A stretch of DNA of 22,487 nucleotides, taken from positions 1 through 22,487 of the forward strand of contig DCWN01000016.1 in assembly GCA_002328835.1 (NCBI GenBank), in the 5' to 3' direction. Below the pieces are notes generated by a model, which was given only the letters and a program-made list of their open reading frames with translations, was not told where the DNA came from and made no database searches. Shown here one piece after another: positions 1 through 7,376 of this stretch. The DNA comes from Acidobacteria bacterium UBA2161 (lineage in GTDB: Bacteria; Acidobacteriota; Vicinamibacteria; Vicinamibacterales; UBA823). The stretch's first letter is position 1, and every line of letters begins with the position of its first letter. A program made the translations under genes and the position numbers.

Positions 1-58
1 CGTCGATTCCCTCGCGCCCCAACTCTCCTCGCTCTACCTCGTCCGCTGCCGTCGTCAT
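1..58 (-). CDS. N-terminal fragment of an unidentified gene running off the left edge
   Basis: An ATG at 58 on the minus strand opens a frame that stays open for 19 codons to the window edge (MTTAADEVERGELGREGID). A GGAG Shine-Dalgarno-like sequence lies seven bases upstream of the ATG, which is why I call it a gene start. It begins about 40 bases after the U-tract of the terminator of the preceding operon, so it is probably a separate transcription unit in the same direction. The residues seen are charged, with no signal peptide or membrane segment, and I do not recognise the family. The fragment is too short to exclude chance. Confidence 0.45.
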   Translation of the reverse strand, partial: MTTAADEVERGELGREGID

Positions 59-100
59 CGTTCGTCTCCGTGATCCGCCGTCCGCTGATACAGCGTGGGC

Positions 101-137
101 AAAAAAAAAGGCCCGGGAGGTTCGCACCTCCCGGGCC
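101..137 (-). terminator. Intrinsic (Rho-independent) terminator of the NXR-like operon
   Basis: Bases 110-120 (GGCCCGGGAGG) and 127-137 (CCTCCCGGGCC) form a perfect 11-bp stem around the six-base loop TTCGCA. On the minus strand the stem is followed directly by nine T residues (complement of A101-A109). This is an ideal terminator for the leftward genes, about 140 bases after the last stop codon at 274. It has no T-tract in the plus direction, so it is not bidirectional. Confidence 0.95.
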
Positions 138-273
138 TCGCGAGTCTCGTTCCAGACTCAGCTCAACTGTCGACCGTCAATGCGTACACCGGCCGCCACC
201 TCGAGAGGCGTCTCGGGAATGAAGGCGGCAACAACAACTTCGGTACACGCGGGCGATCATCGATCTCGTGTTC

Positions 274-1314
274 TCACGGGTTCGCCGCGGCGATGTCAAG
301 TGATCGGGCTTCGTACAGGTCGCCGCACTGCACGCACAACCCCTGCTCTGGGGTCCAGGCGGGATGGCCATGCTGCAGCGCCGCGACCGCACCGGCTGAA
401 AGACGCCCGGGATTCGGATCCAGGGTGGGGCTGGGAAACCGGCAGATCGGGCAGCGGCCGTCGACTACCGGTCCTTGACTCTCACCGGGCCCCCTGGGCT
501 CCTGAACGAAGGCGACAATCGCTGCGTGAGTGGGTTGTGCCTCGTCAAACCACCTGCCGAAACTCTCTTCGGTACGCGCGCCGAGCATCGGGAACGCGCG
601 CGCGAACTCCCTCAGCCTTCGAGTCCGCGCCTCGACCGAGACGAGACGTCGTCTGAACAAGCGTCCGTCGATGCAACTGTCCCACACGGCCCGATACCGG
701 TCCCTGAGGATGTTGTCGTAGGACGGCCCGGCATCCGAGGCTGGCAACTCGAGCTCGTAGCCGAACTTCACGTCGACCATGTCGGTCACGTGCATCAGTT
801 CGTGCTGCAGTAACGCCGTCAGGGCCTTCGGGTCGGCTAGCGTTTCGCTGCGGATCCGCACAACGAGACGTCTTGCGGATTCCTGGCTGATCGCATCGCC
901 CGCGTCTCGCACGTCGTCCGGTTGGCGCAGCCGGCAATCGTACAGGTCGGCGGTCTCGTCGGAGCGGATCCTGGCCGGCACGACCAAGCAGTCTTGGGTC
1001 GCGTCGATCAGGGCGGCACGCTCGGATAGCAGCGACTCCAGCGGCGCCTGTAACCCGACCCTGACGAACCACTCGGCGTGGAGTTGCTGGAAACGGCTCT
1101 CACGCGCATCCGGGTCGCGCTCCGCGTAGATCGCCTCGCGTTGCTGATGAAACTGCTGCCGCTCGGCAGGCGAGTATCCCTTGACCGTTCGGCTGACCGC
1201 CTCTTCGACCAGCCGGCAATCGTAGCGGATCGAATAGGCACCGAGCTTGGCATGCCCTATGGGTACCGTCTGGGCTTCGTCGTCCCAGTCGATCGATTGG
1301 CGCGGCTCCATCAT
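274..1314 (-). CDS. Unrecognised HExxH putative metallopeptidase-like protein with C-terminal zinc-ribbon-like tail, last gene of the NXR-like operon
   Basis: A 346-residue soluble protein with no signal peptide or membrane segment. Residues 171-175 are HELMH followed by VTDMVD, a gluzincin-like HExxH zinc site; I cannot identify the third ligand with certainty. The C-terminus carries CPIC (288-291) and CVQC (327-330), about 35 residues apart, which looks like a four-cysteine zinc ribbon. The gene starts 27 bases after the chaperone gene and precedes the operon terminator, so it is co-transcribed with the molybdoenzyme. Two tandem ATGs occur at 1314 and 1311. I do not know a family with this architecture. 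By context it could process or help mature the complex or insert a cofactor, but this is inference. Alternatively the HExxH could be structural. Confidence 0.85.
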   Translation of the reverse strand: MMEPRQSIDWDDEAQTVPIGHAKLGAYSIRYDCRLVEEAVSRTVKGYSPAERQQFHQQREAIYAERDPDARESRFQQLHAEWFVRVGLQAPLESLLSERAALIDATQDCLVVPARIRSDETADLYDCRLRQPDDVRDAGDAISQESARRLVVRIRSETLADPKALTALLQHELMHVTDMVDVKFGYELELPASDAGPSYDNILRDRYRAVWDSCIDGRLFRRRLVSVEARTRRLREFARAFPMLGARTEESFGRWFDEAQPTHAAIVAFVQEPRGPGESQGPVVDGRCPICRFPSPTLDPNPGRLSAGAVAALQHGHPAWTPEQGLCVQCGDLYEARSLDIAAANP

Positions 1315-1341
1315 GGATGCGTGGGTGGGAACTGCGTCCAG

Positions 1342-2172
1342 CTACGTGGGGCGCTGGATCTGGATCAACTCCTGGGCGGTTCCGCAGGCCATCGGGGCAT
1401 CACTCTCGGTCGTTGATCGCAGCTCGAGCGTTGGCGATCCGATTGCCACCCCCCACCGTTCACACTCGACGCCGATGAGTCGGAAGAGGATGTCGCCGAG
1501 CCGGCCGTGCAATCCGCTCGGATCGGCGCTCATCAGGCGCGACGCGAACGCACGGCCGAACCGGCCGATGTGGTCGCGAAGAAACGTCTTACTGGTGCGC
1601 CGCGTTTCCTCGAGCATCTCGTGATCTGGCGCGGACTCAACAGCGGTCGACGTGCGGCCGCGCTCGAGCGCCAGGGCTTCCTTGCGGCCGAGGAATCCCA
1701 TGAATTCGCACTGGCAGCCGATGTGATCGACGCGCTCCTCGATCTCGGCCTTCTGACGGAGGCCGAACGCCAGGTAGAAACCGGCGATATCGGCCAGTTC
1801 CTGAGGTTGTCGGAACGCGCTGTCAGACCCGCCGTACTCCGTTTCGAACGGGCAGACGACACCGCGAGCGGTGTGCCCAAACAATCGCTGGTAGCTATCC
1901 GAGATAATCTCGCGAGTGAGATGTGCAACCTCAGCAAGGCGCAGCACGGCTGGGAGAATCGGCTCAGCTGGTGATGACGACTGCGTATCGAGCATGGCGG
2001 CGGCGGCCCGCAGCGTCGCGAGCGCGTCACCAGAGGTAAGCGTACGAAGCGTGTCCGCGGTGGGAGGCCGAAACCCCTCGGTCAGGGCATCGTAGATCAC
2101 ACTCCGTGCGAGCGCCGTATCGATCTCGAACCCGCAATCGTCTCGGACGGCGTGCATCTCCGCCATGCTCAT
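1342..2172 (-). CDS. TorD/NarJ-family molybdoenzyme maturation chaperone
   Basis: A 276-residue, mostly helical cytoplasmic protein. The segment at 94-159 carries the family hallmarks: YQRLFGH, then CPFETEYGG, then FRQPQELADIAGFYLAFGL, then ERVDHIGCQCEFM. This is the Y-x-x-LFG...CP-ETEYG...P-HI-x-E-FM pattern of TorD/NarJ-like (DMSO reductase type II) chaperones. Such proteins bind the Tat signal or apo-catalytic subunit, allow molybdenum cofactor insertion and hold back export until folding is complete. At 276 residues it is longer than classical TorD (about 200); the extra length is an N-terminal 60-80 residues and a C-terminal tail. It begins 15 bases after the iron-sulfur subunit stop, in the same operon, which matches its inferred client (the 1163-residue alpha subunit). 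ATG at 2166 is an alternative start. Confidence 0.9.
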   Translation of the reverse strand: MSMAEMHAVRDDCGFEIDTALARSVIYDALTEGFRPPTADTLRTLTSGDALATLRAAAAMLDTQSSSPAEPILPAVLRLAEVAHLTREIISDSYQRLFGHTARGVVCPFETEYGGSDSAFRQPQELADIAGFYLAFGLRQKAEIEERVDHIGCQCEFMGFLGRKEALALERGRTSTAVESAPDHEMLEETRRTSKTFLRDHIGRFGRAFASRLMSADPSGLHGRLGDILFRLIGVECERWGVAIGSPTLELRSTTESDAPMACGTAQELIQIQRPT

Positions 2173-2187
2173 CGCGGTCCCATCCCG

Positions 2188-3456
2188 CTAGATCGAGTTC
2201 GCATGCTGTTCCGGCCTGACGTGCAGCGGTTCTTCGACCGTGGTCCGGAACAACTCGTTCCCGTCACTTCCGAACGCGATGACGGTGTCGTTGTACAGGG
2301 TGACCGGCCTGCCGCGCAGCGTGCCTTCGTAGACCTGGGGTCCCTCCTCGAACTCGTATCGGAATATGATCTTGTTCGACCGGCGGAAGAGTTGAAGAAC
2401 GGCGAGCAGCTCCCGGTCCGGATTGACGTAGCGTTCGATCGCCTCATCGACACCGGGTCCGAACATCTGTCGTAGATACGGGCGCGGTACCCAGCGTGGC
2501 GGGATGTAGTAGCCGTTCGGCTGGGTCCCGAGCTGCGGATAGAGCGGCAGCGCCACCTTCGCCACGTGCACGAGGTAGTACAGTGGGTTCTGCCGGTCTT
2601 CGGCCCAGCTGCCGTCATCATTGAGCTGGACCAGCCCCTGCATCCGGATCTGTCCGATGCACGACGCCATGCAGCGCGTCTCCATCGGCTGACCGTCGCT
2701 CTCGGGGTCGGTGCCCTCGACACGCGGATAACAGGCGATGCATTTCTCCGTTGTGCGCGTATTGCCCCGGTACATCGCCTTCTTGTAGGGGCAGGCCTCG
2801 ACGCACTTGCGGTAGCCTCGACACTGTTCCTGGTCGATCAAGACGATGCCGTCCTCGGGCCGCTTGTAGATCGCCTTGCGCGGACACGCGGCGAGGCAGG
2901 CCGGATAGGAGCAGTGATTGCAGATTCGCGCCAGATAAAAGAACCAGGTGTTGTGAATCGGCAACTGCTCGCCGGTCTCGTGCAGCCGGTCCCGGACGCC
3001 GCGACCGCCGACAGGATTGTCCTCGTAGATATTGGGGGAGTTCCATTCTTCGTCGGGCGGCAGATATCCGAGCACGCGTGCGCTGTCGGGCGTGAGTGTC
3101 TGTTCGGCGGCTTCGAAGATCGTCTGACCGTCGTATTGGCCGTAGGGTTGGCCGTTGTCGGCCGATGCCGGCTCAGACCAACGCTGTTCGCCGGGGTTGG
3201 CTTCTTCGAGCATTCTGAGAATCTTCGCGTCCCAGGACTGCGGATAGCCACCGTACGGCTTCGACTCGACGTTGGCCCACCACATGTGTTCCTGGCCCTT
3301 GCTGAAGGTCCAGGTCGACTTGCACGCCATCGTGCAGGTTTGGCAGGCGATGCACCGATTGATGTTGAAGACAAAGGCAAACTGCCGCGCCGGGTACTTG
3401 GCGTCGTAGACGTAACCCATGTCCCGGCCGAGTTGCCAGTTGTTGACCTGTGGCAT
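2188..3456 (-). CDS. nxrB: Iron-sulfur (beta) subunit of an NxrB/NarH-like oxidoreductase
   Basis: A 422-residue electron-transfer subunit with no signal peptide of its own, presumably exported together with the Tat-bearing alpha subunit. Four cysteine groups are visible: C35-x2-C38-x2-C41-x3-C45; C179, C182, C187, C191; C212-x2-Y215-x2-C218-x3-C222; and C239, C242, C262, C266. In the third group a tyrosine replaces the second cysteine, the same position as Trp in NarH, so three [4Fe-4S] and one [3Fe-4S] cluster are predicted. The N-terminal NWQLGR, NINRCIACQTC, FSKGQE-MWW-NVE-KPYGGYP, YKRPEDGIVLIDQ and the MFGPGVD and RELLAVLQL segments match what I remember of Nitrospira NxrB, including the YMWWN and LIDQNR regions used for nxrB PCR. 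The length also matches (about 430). A good SD (AAAGGA) lies six bases before the ATG. Family assignment is strong; reaction direction is not determined. Confidence 0.93.
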   Translation of the reverse strand: MPQVNNWQLGRDMGYVYDAKYPARQFAFVFNINRCIACQTCTMACKSTWTFSKGQEHMWWANVESKPYGGYPQSWDAKILRMLEEANPGEQRWSEPASADNGQPYGQYDGQTIFEAAEQTLTPDSARVLGYLPPDEEWNSPNIYEDNPVGGRGVRDRLHETGEQLPIHNTWFFYLARICNHCSYPACLAACPRKAIYKRPEDGIVLIDQEQCRGYRKCVEACPYKKAMYRGNTRTTEKCIACYPRVEGTDPESDGQPMETRCMASCIGQIRMQGLVQLNDDGSWAEDRQNPLYYLVHVAKVALPLYPQLGTQPNGYYIPPRWVPRPYLRQMFGPGVDEAIERYVNPDRELLAVLQLFRRSNKIIFRYEFEEGPQVYEGTLRGRPVTLYNDTVIAFGSDGNELFRTTVEEPLHVRPEQHANSI

Positions 3457-3469
3457 GGCGGTCCTTTCG

Positions 3470-3817
3470 TTACTTCAGCACCTTCAGGAATCGACCTGAG
3501 TCGACCGGCCCCGCGTCTGCCGCGGAACCTGGAGCAGTTGGCGCATCCTCGACTGCGAGCCGGACCTGTCCCCAGACCCCAAGGCTCTCATCGACGACAC
3601 GAGCGACCTCCACGTCGCCCAGGCGGGCCAGCGCATCATGCGCGCCCGCGTAGCGTGGACTGCGAAAGAGCGCCAGGATCTGGCGTCGACCGAATCCCAT
3701 TCGGGCAAATTCGTCGGCAAATGCCGCGGCCATCTCGCGGGCCGACTCTGCGTCGCCCGGCACGGTCACACCGACCAGTACCTGCGGATCATCCGGCTCT
3801 GGCTCGTCGTAGGGCAT
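3470..3817 (-). CDS. Unrecognised 115-residue protein encoded between the alpha and beta subunits
   Basis: The ATG lies one base after the TAG of the alpha-subunit gene, and the TAA is 13 bases before the beta-subunit ATG. This tight packing argues for a real, translationally coupled gene. The protein is small, acidic at the N-terminus and soluble, with no cysteines, signal peptide or membrane span. The central part (about 30-85) looks helical: an EFARMGFGRRQILALFRSP segment followed by RYAGAHDALARLGDVEVARVVDE. The C-terminal 30 residues are Ala/Pro/Gly-rich and probably disordered, ending RFLKVLK. I cannot assign a family. By position it may be a dedicated assembly factor or small subunit; this is inference. 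Confidence 0.85.
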   Translation of the reverse strand: MPYDEPEPDDPQVLVGVTVPGDAESAREMAAAFADEFARMGFGRRQILALFRSPRYAGAHDALARLGDVEVARVVDESLGVWGQVRLAVEDAPTAPGSAADAGPVDSGRFLKVLK

Positions 3818-3818
3818 G

Positions 3819-6800
3819 CTAGGTCGTCCTGATCAGTTCACCCGCCAGATAGCGCTGCATGAACTCGTCTTCGTTGTCCGGCGTATAGCCGGTCGTGGCT
3901 GGCGCCCAGACACCGCGGCCACCCATGCCGCCGTCCTCCGCCTTCGTCACCCGCACCAGCGTCTCCTTCGGCACGGTGTTGATGGCATGGTTGTCCGCCT
4001 CGCCGCCGAAGATGAAGTTCATGTACACCTTCGACTTGTGGAAGAGCGTGTCGGTCTGGTGCATCGGCATATGCCAGTTGCGCGTGATCGACTGCTGCGA
4101 TCCGTACCTGAGGTTCGCCTGGTACCCGGTGTTGGCTGACAGCGCACGTCCGTCCGTCCGCGTCTCGTGTGCCCTGACGCTCTTCTCGGTCGCGATATAC
4201 GGCGCGTGCTTCATCATGATGATGTTGTAGGGGTACGCATGGTTGTACTTCACGCGCAGCATGCAGCGGGCGACACGATAGAACGGGTCGTCGGGCTGGG
4301 CGCCGATGTAGGGCCGATCCGCCGGGTTGGCGTCGACGTAGACATAGTCGCCGTCGTTGATATCCAGATCTCGCGCTGCCTGCGGGTTCATGTGCAGCTG
4401 ATGCTCGCCCACGCAGGGTGCGCGCTTGTCCAGGCGGTAAGGGTCGCCGAAATTCGAGTCATACAACATGTGCCAATCGACGTTGGACCAACCGCTGTGC
4501 ACACGATGCCGGGTCTTCGGTGTCAGGCAGAAGAACTGGAAGCCGCGCTCCCAGAGGAAGTTCTCGGTGTCTTTGACCGCCTCCCACCCCATCTTCACGT
4601 TGCGGATCGTCCGGTCGTCCCAGTGCTCCGCCTCGCGCGAGATTCCGTAGTCGTCTGGCCGCACGTACGGATTCGTGCTCACGATGACGTTCGGAAGGTA
4701 CTGTGTGGCTTCCGGCCCCTCGCGGTGCACGATGAAGTTCTCGCCGTACTCGATCGCCTCGGGGATGTCGGAGTAGGCGTGCAGCCGCCCCGTATCGGTG
4801 TGGAACGGCTCACTGTCGTTCACCTGCTCGTAGAACGGAATGCGCGGGTAGGTCCGGAACAAGAGCAACGCACCGCCCGGCGGTCCGTAGCGGCCGGCCA
4901 TGATGTCGTCGAGGCTGTAGCCCGCCGTCGTCGTGCAGGTGTCGAGCAGGCGCTGAAGGTAGATCGACCGCCTGCCCTCGTGCTCGAACTTGAACATGTC
5001 GACGAAGCGGGTGTCGCCGGTCTCGTCACCCAGGGCTCGTCCGATCCCCGCGAGGATCGTTAGGTCGTCCTTGCTGTTGAAGACCGGTGCGATGCCGCCC
5101 TTCCAGATCTGCAGGAAGGGATTCGAGCAACTCGCCGTCACCTCGACGTCCTCGAACTCGAGCCACGAGTTCGCCGGGAGTGCGAGATCCGAATACTCGA
5201 TCGACGCCGTCATCTGGATGTCCATCGAGACGATCATTTCCACCATCGGATTGACGTTCTTGATCATCTCGTAAGCCCACTTGGCGTTGTTGATCAGGTT
5301 GACGTTGTTGAAGATCAACGCCTTCGTGGGGGTCGGCATGTGCGTCTCGCCGGTGAAGTTCCTCCTGCCGTAGCGCGGCGTCTCGACGATGAGCGCCTTG
5401 TCGCCGTGGTTCCAGTAGGCCGGCTCTTCGTCCTTCGAGTAACCGGTGTACACGACGTCCTTGCCGGACGCCGTTTCGTCGAGATTGAGCTGGAACGGAT
5501 CTTCGGCGACCCAGCCCTTGAAGCCCGGGCCGGTCTCGGCCGATCCCTGGAACAGCGCCGCCTTGTAGTTGCCCGCCCAGGTGTGGCTCCCGGCGCCAGG
5601 CTTGCCGATGTTGCCGGTCAACATCAGCGGCAGATAGACGGCCCGGTTCATTTCGGTGGCGTGGAACCAGTGGTTGATCCCCTCGCCCTGGTGGATCGCC
5701 ACCGGGGCGATCGTGGCGATGTCGTCGGCCAGTTGCTCGATCAGTTCCCTGGGCGCGGAGGTCATCTCGACGACCGAGTCCAGGTCGTAGTCGCGTAGGT
5801 GGGTCTCGTACATCGTCCACAGTGTCATGCACTCGACGGTCTGCCCGTCAGCCAGAGCGACATCGAACCGTCCTGCCAGCGTGGGCGACAGACCCTTCTG
5901 GGTCATCGTGTCGCCGACATCGTCGCGCGTGAGCGCCCGAGGCTCGTCGGCTTGCTCGTCCCAGATGACGTAGTCACCGAGCTGCTCATGCTGCTCTTCG
6001 GTGAAGCCCTGTATGCGCATCGATGGACCGTCTGCCGCCAACGTGCTCTGGTAGTCAGCGAAGACCTCACTCGCGCGGAGCCGCTTCAGCGTGTCGGTGC
6101 GGACGAGCAGCGGGAAGTCGGTGAACCGCTTGACGAAGTCCTCGTCGTACTGCTGGCGCTCCATCAGCAGGCGCGTGATGCCCAGGAACAGCGCCGCGTC
6201 GCTCTGCGGGCGGATCGGGATCCAGTAGTCGGCTTTCGTCGCGGGTGGGCTGTACTCCGGCGCGATCACGACGATCTTGCCACCCCGCTCCATGCACTCG
6301 ATGAACCAGTGCGAATCAGGCAACTTGTTCTCGACCAGATTCTTCCCATCCATGATGATGAGCTTCGAGAACCTGAGGTCGTTGAAGTCGCAGTCCGACG
6401 TCTGCAAGCCGTGCACCCACGGGTGGCCGGGTGCCTGGTCGCCGTGCCAGGTGTAGTTCGAGAAGTTCCGCCCCGCCCTCGCCTCGTCCGGTCCGACCCC
6501 TCGAACTTGGGCGTCGAGCAGGGCCAGCGAGTTGTTCAGCCGGTACATGCCGTACTTGCCCAGCACGCCCAGGAGGCCCATCCCGCCTCGCATCTTGACC
6601 GTCCGGGTGCCGGCGCCGCCCATGGCATCGACCATTTCCGGCTGATACCCCTGCGCGCGCAGCCGTTCCGCACCCTCGTCTCCGGAGTAAGTGCGAGCGA
6701 TCGACTCGAGCGCGCGGGCGATGTTCCGAAACGCTTCCTCCCACGAGATCTGGATGAATTCGTCGTCGCCGCGCCGATCGAACAAGTAGGTCGACCGCAA

Positions 6801-7310
6801 CTCCGGCGTCAGTTCGGGGAATCCCGCTTCGGCCCAGGCCTTCCAACCTCGCCGGACGATCGGGTGGCGCAATCGGTACGGTCCGTAGAGGACTCGGTGG
6901 AACGTGTAGCCTTTCGCGCACTGCCGGGGATTCCAGTTGACTGTCGCGTGGTTACCGTAGAGGTCGGCGTAGTCCTGATAATCGTAGGTCGACCCGGTTC
7001 GAACGACGATGCCGTTGCGGACGTAGGCGCGGATACGGCACGCGTGAGTGTCGTTGGGCGAGCAGACCCAGTCGAACATCGAATCGTACCGGTACTGATC
7101 GTGGTAGATCGTCTCCCAGTTCCGCGAGACAGTGCGCCCGAGGGGGTTGCCGTCGTCGGTCGGCTCCAGGAACGTGCACGCAGCCTCAAGTCCCAGCACC
7201 GACCCGGCGGTGCCGATGCCCATCCATTGCAGGAACAAGCGGCGCGGTACGCCGCCCGGCGTTGGTTCGCCTGGGGCAGGATCTGGGAGTGGATGCTTGT
7301 CTTTGCTCAT
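3819..7310 (-). CDS. nxrA: Molybdopterin catalytic (alpha) subunit, periplasmic NxrA/NarG-like, type II DMSO reductase family
   Basis: A 1163-residue bis-MGD molybdoenzyme, close to the length I remember for Nitrospira NxrA (about 1150). The N-terminus has a twin-arginine motif (PRRLFLQWMG, R23-R24) and a hydrophobic stretch to about 45, indicating Tat export to the periplasm. The FS0 region is C83-x3-D87-x3-C91-x39-C131, with CSPNDTHACRIRAYVRNG. NarG has His and Cys at the positions of C83 and D87; the Cys/Asp form resembles periplasmic NxrA as I recall it. The predicted molybdenum ligand is D291 in YTWHGDQAPGHP, followed by RFSKLIIMDGKNLVENKLPDSHW, the type II pattern. It lies 66 bases after the cytochrome gene and upstream of the small protein and beta subunit. 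The likely substrate is nitrite or nitrate; chlorate, selenate or another oxyanion cannot be excluded by reading. An AAC near residues 43-45 is not a good lipobox. Confidence 0.93.
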   Translation of the reverse strand: MSKDKHPLPDPAPGEPTPGGVPRRLFLQWMGIGTAGSVLGLEAACTFLEPTDDGNPLGRTVSRNWETIYHDQYRYDSMFDWVCSPNDTHACRIRAYVRNGIVVRTGSTYDYQDYADLYGNHATVNWNPRQCAKGYTFHRVLYGPYRLRHPIVRRGWKAWAEAGFPELTPELRSTYLFDRRGDDEFIQISWEEAFRNIARALESIARTYSGDEGAERLRAQGYQPEMVDAMGGAGTRTVKMRGGMGLLGVLGKYGMYRLNNSLALLDAQVRGVGPDEARAGRNFSNYTWHGDQAPGHPWVHGLQTSDCDFNDLRFSKLIIMDGKNLVENKLPDSHWFIECMERGGKIVVIAPEYSPPATKADYWIPIRPQSDAALFLGITRLLMERQQYDEDFVKRFTDFPLLVRTDTLKRLRASEVFADYQSTLAADGPSMRIQGFTEEQHEQLGDYVIWDEQADEPRALTRDDVGDTMTQKGLSPTLAGRFDVALADGQTVECMTLWTMYETHLRDYDLDSVVEMTSAPRELIEQLADDIATIAPVAIHQGEGINHWFHATEMNRAVYLPLMLTGNIGKPGAGSHTWAGNYKAALFQGSAETGPGFKGWVAEDPFQLNLDETASGKDVVYTGYSKDEEPAYWNHGDKALIVETPRYGRRNFTGETHMPTPTKALIFNNVNLINNAKWAYEMIKNVNPMVEMIVSMDIQMTASIEYSDLALPANSWLEFEDVEVTASCSNPFLQIWKGGIAPVFNSKDDLTILAGIGRALGDETGDTRFVDMFKFEHEGRRSIYLQRLLDTCTTTAGYSLDDIMAGRYGPPGGALLLFRTYPRIPFYEQVNDSEPFHTDTGRLHAYSDIPEAIEYGENFIVHREGPEATQYLPNVIVSTNPYVRPDDYGISREAEHWDDRTIRNVKMGWEAVKDTENFLWERGFQFFCLTPKTRHRVHSGWSNVDWHMLYDSNFGDPYRLDKRAPCVGEHQLHMNPQAARDLDINDGDYVYVDANPADRPYIGAQPDDPFYRVARCMLRVKYNHAYPYNIIMMKHAPYIATEKSVRAHETRTDGRALSANTGYQANLRYGSQQSITRNWHMPMHQTDTLFHKSKVYMNFIFGGEADNHAINTVPKETLVRVTKAEDGGMGGRGVWAPATTGYTPDNEDEFMQRYLAGELIRTT

Positions 7311-7376
7311 GACGTCATTCTCCGGTCCGTCTACCGCCGTCGAGATTGCCTGGAAGGTCTCGGTCGCGCGCGTCGT

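Noticed and set aside
138..273. Possible small gene between the last operon stop and the terminator
   Set aside because: Short open frames here have no ribosome-binding site or recognisable sequence; it reads as a 3' untranslated region.
3819..7310. Assignment as ethylbenzene or steroid C25 dehydrogenase, because of the EB_dh-type gamma subunit and nearby bile-acid-type transporter
   Set aside because: The alpha and beta sequences look like NxrA/NxrB; EB_dh-type gamma subunits are shared by many type II enzymes, and the transporter is a separate unit.
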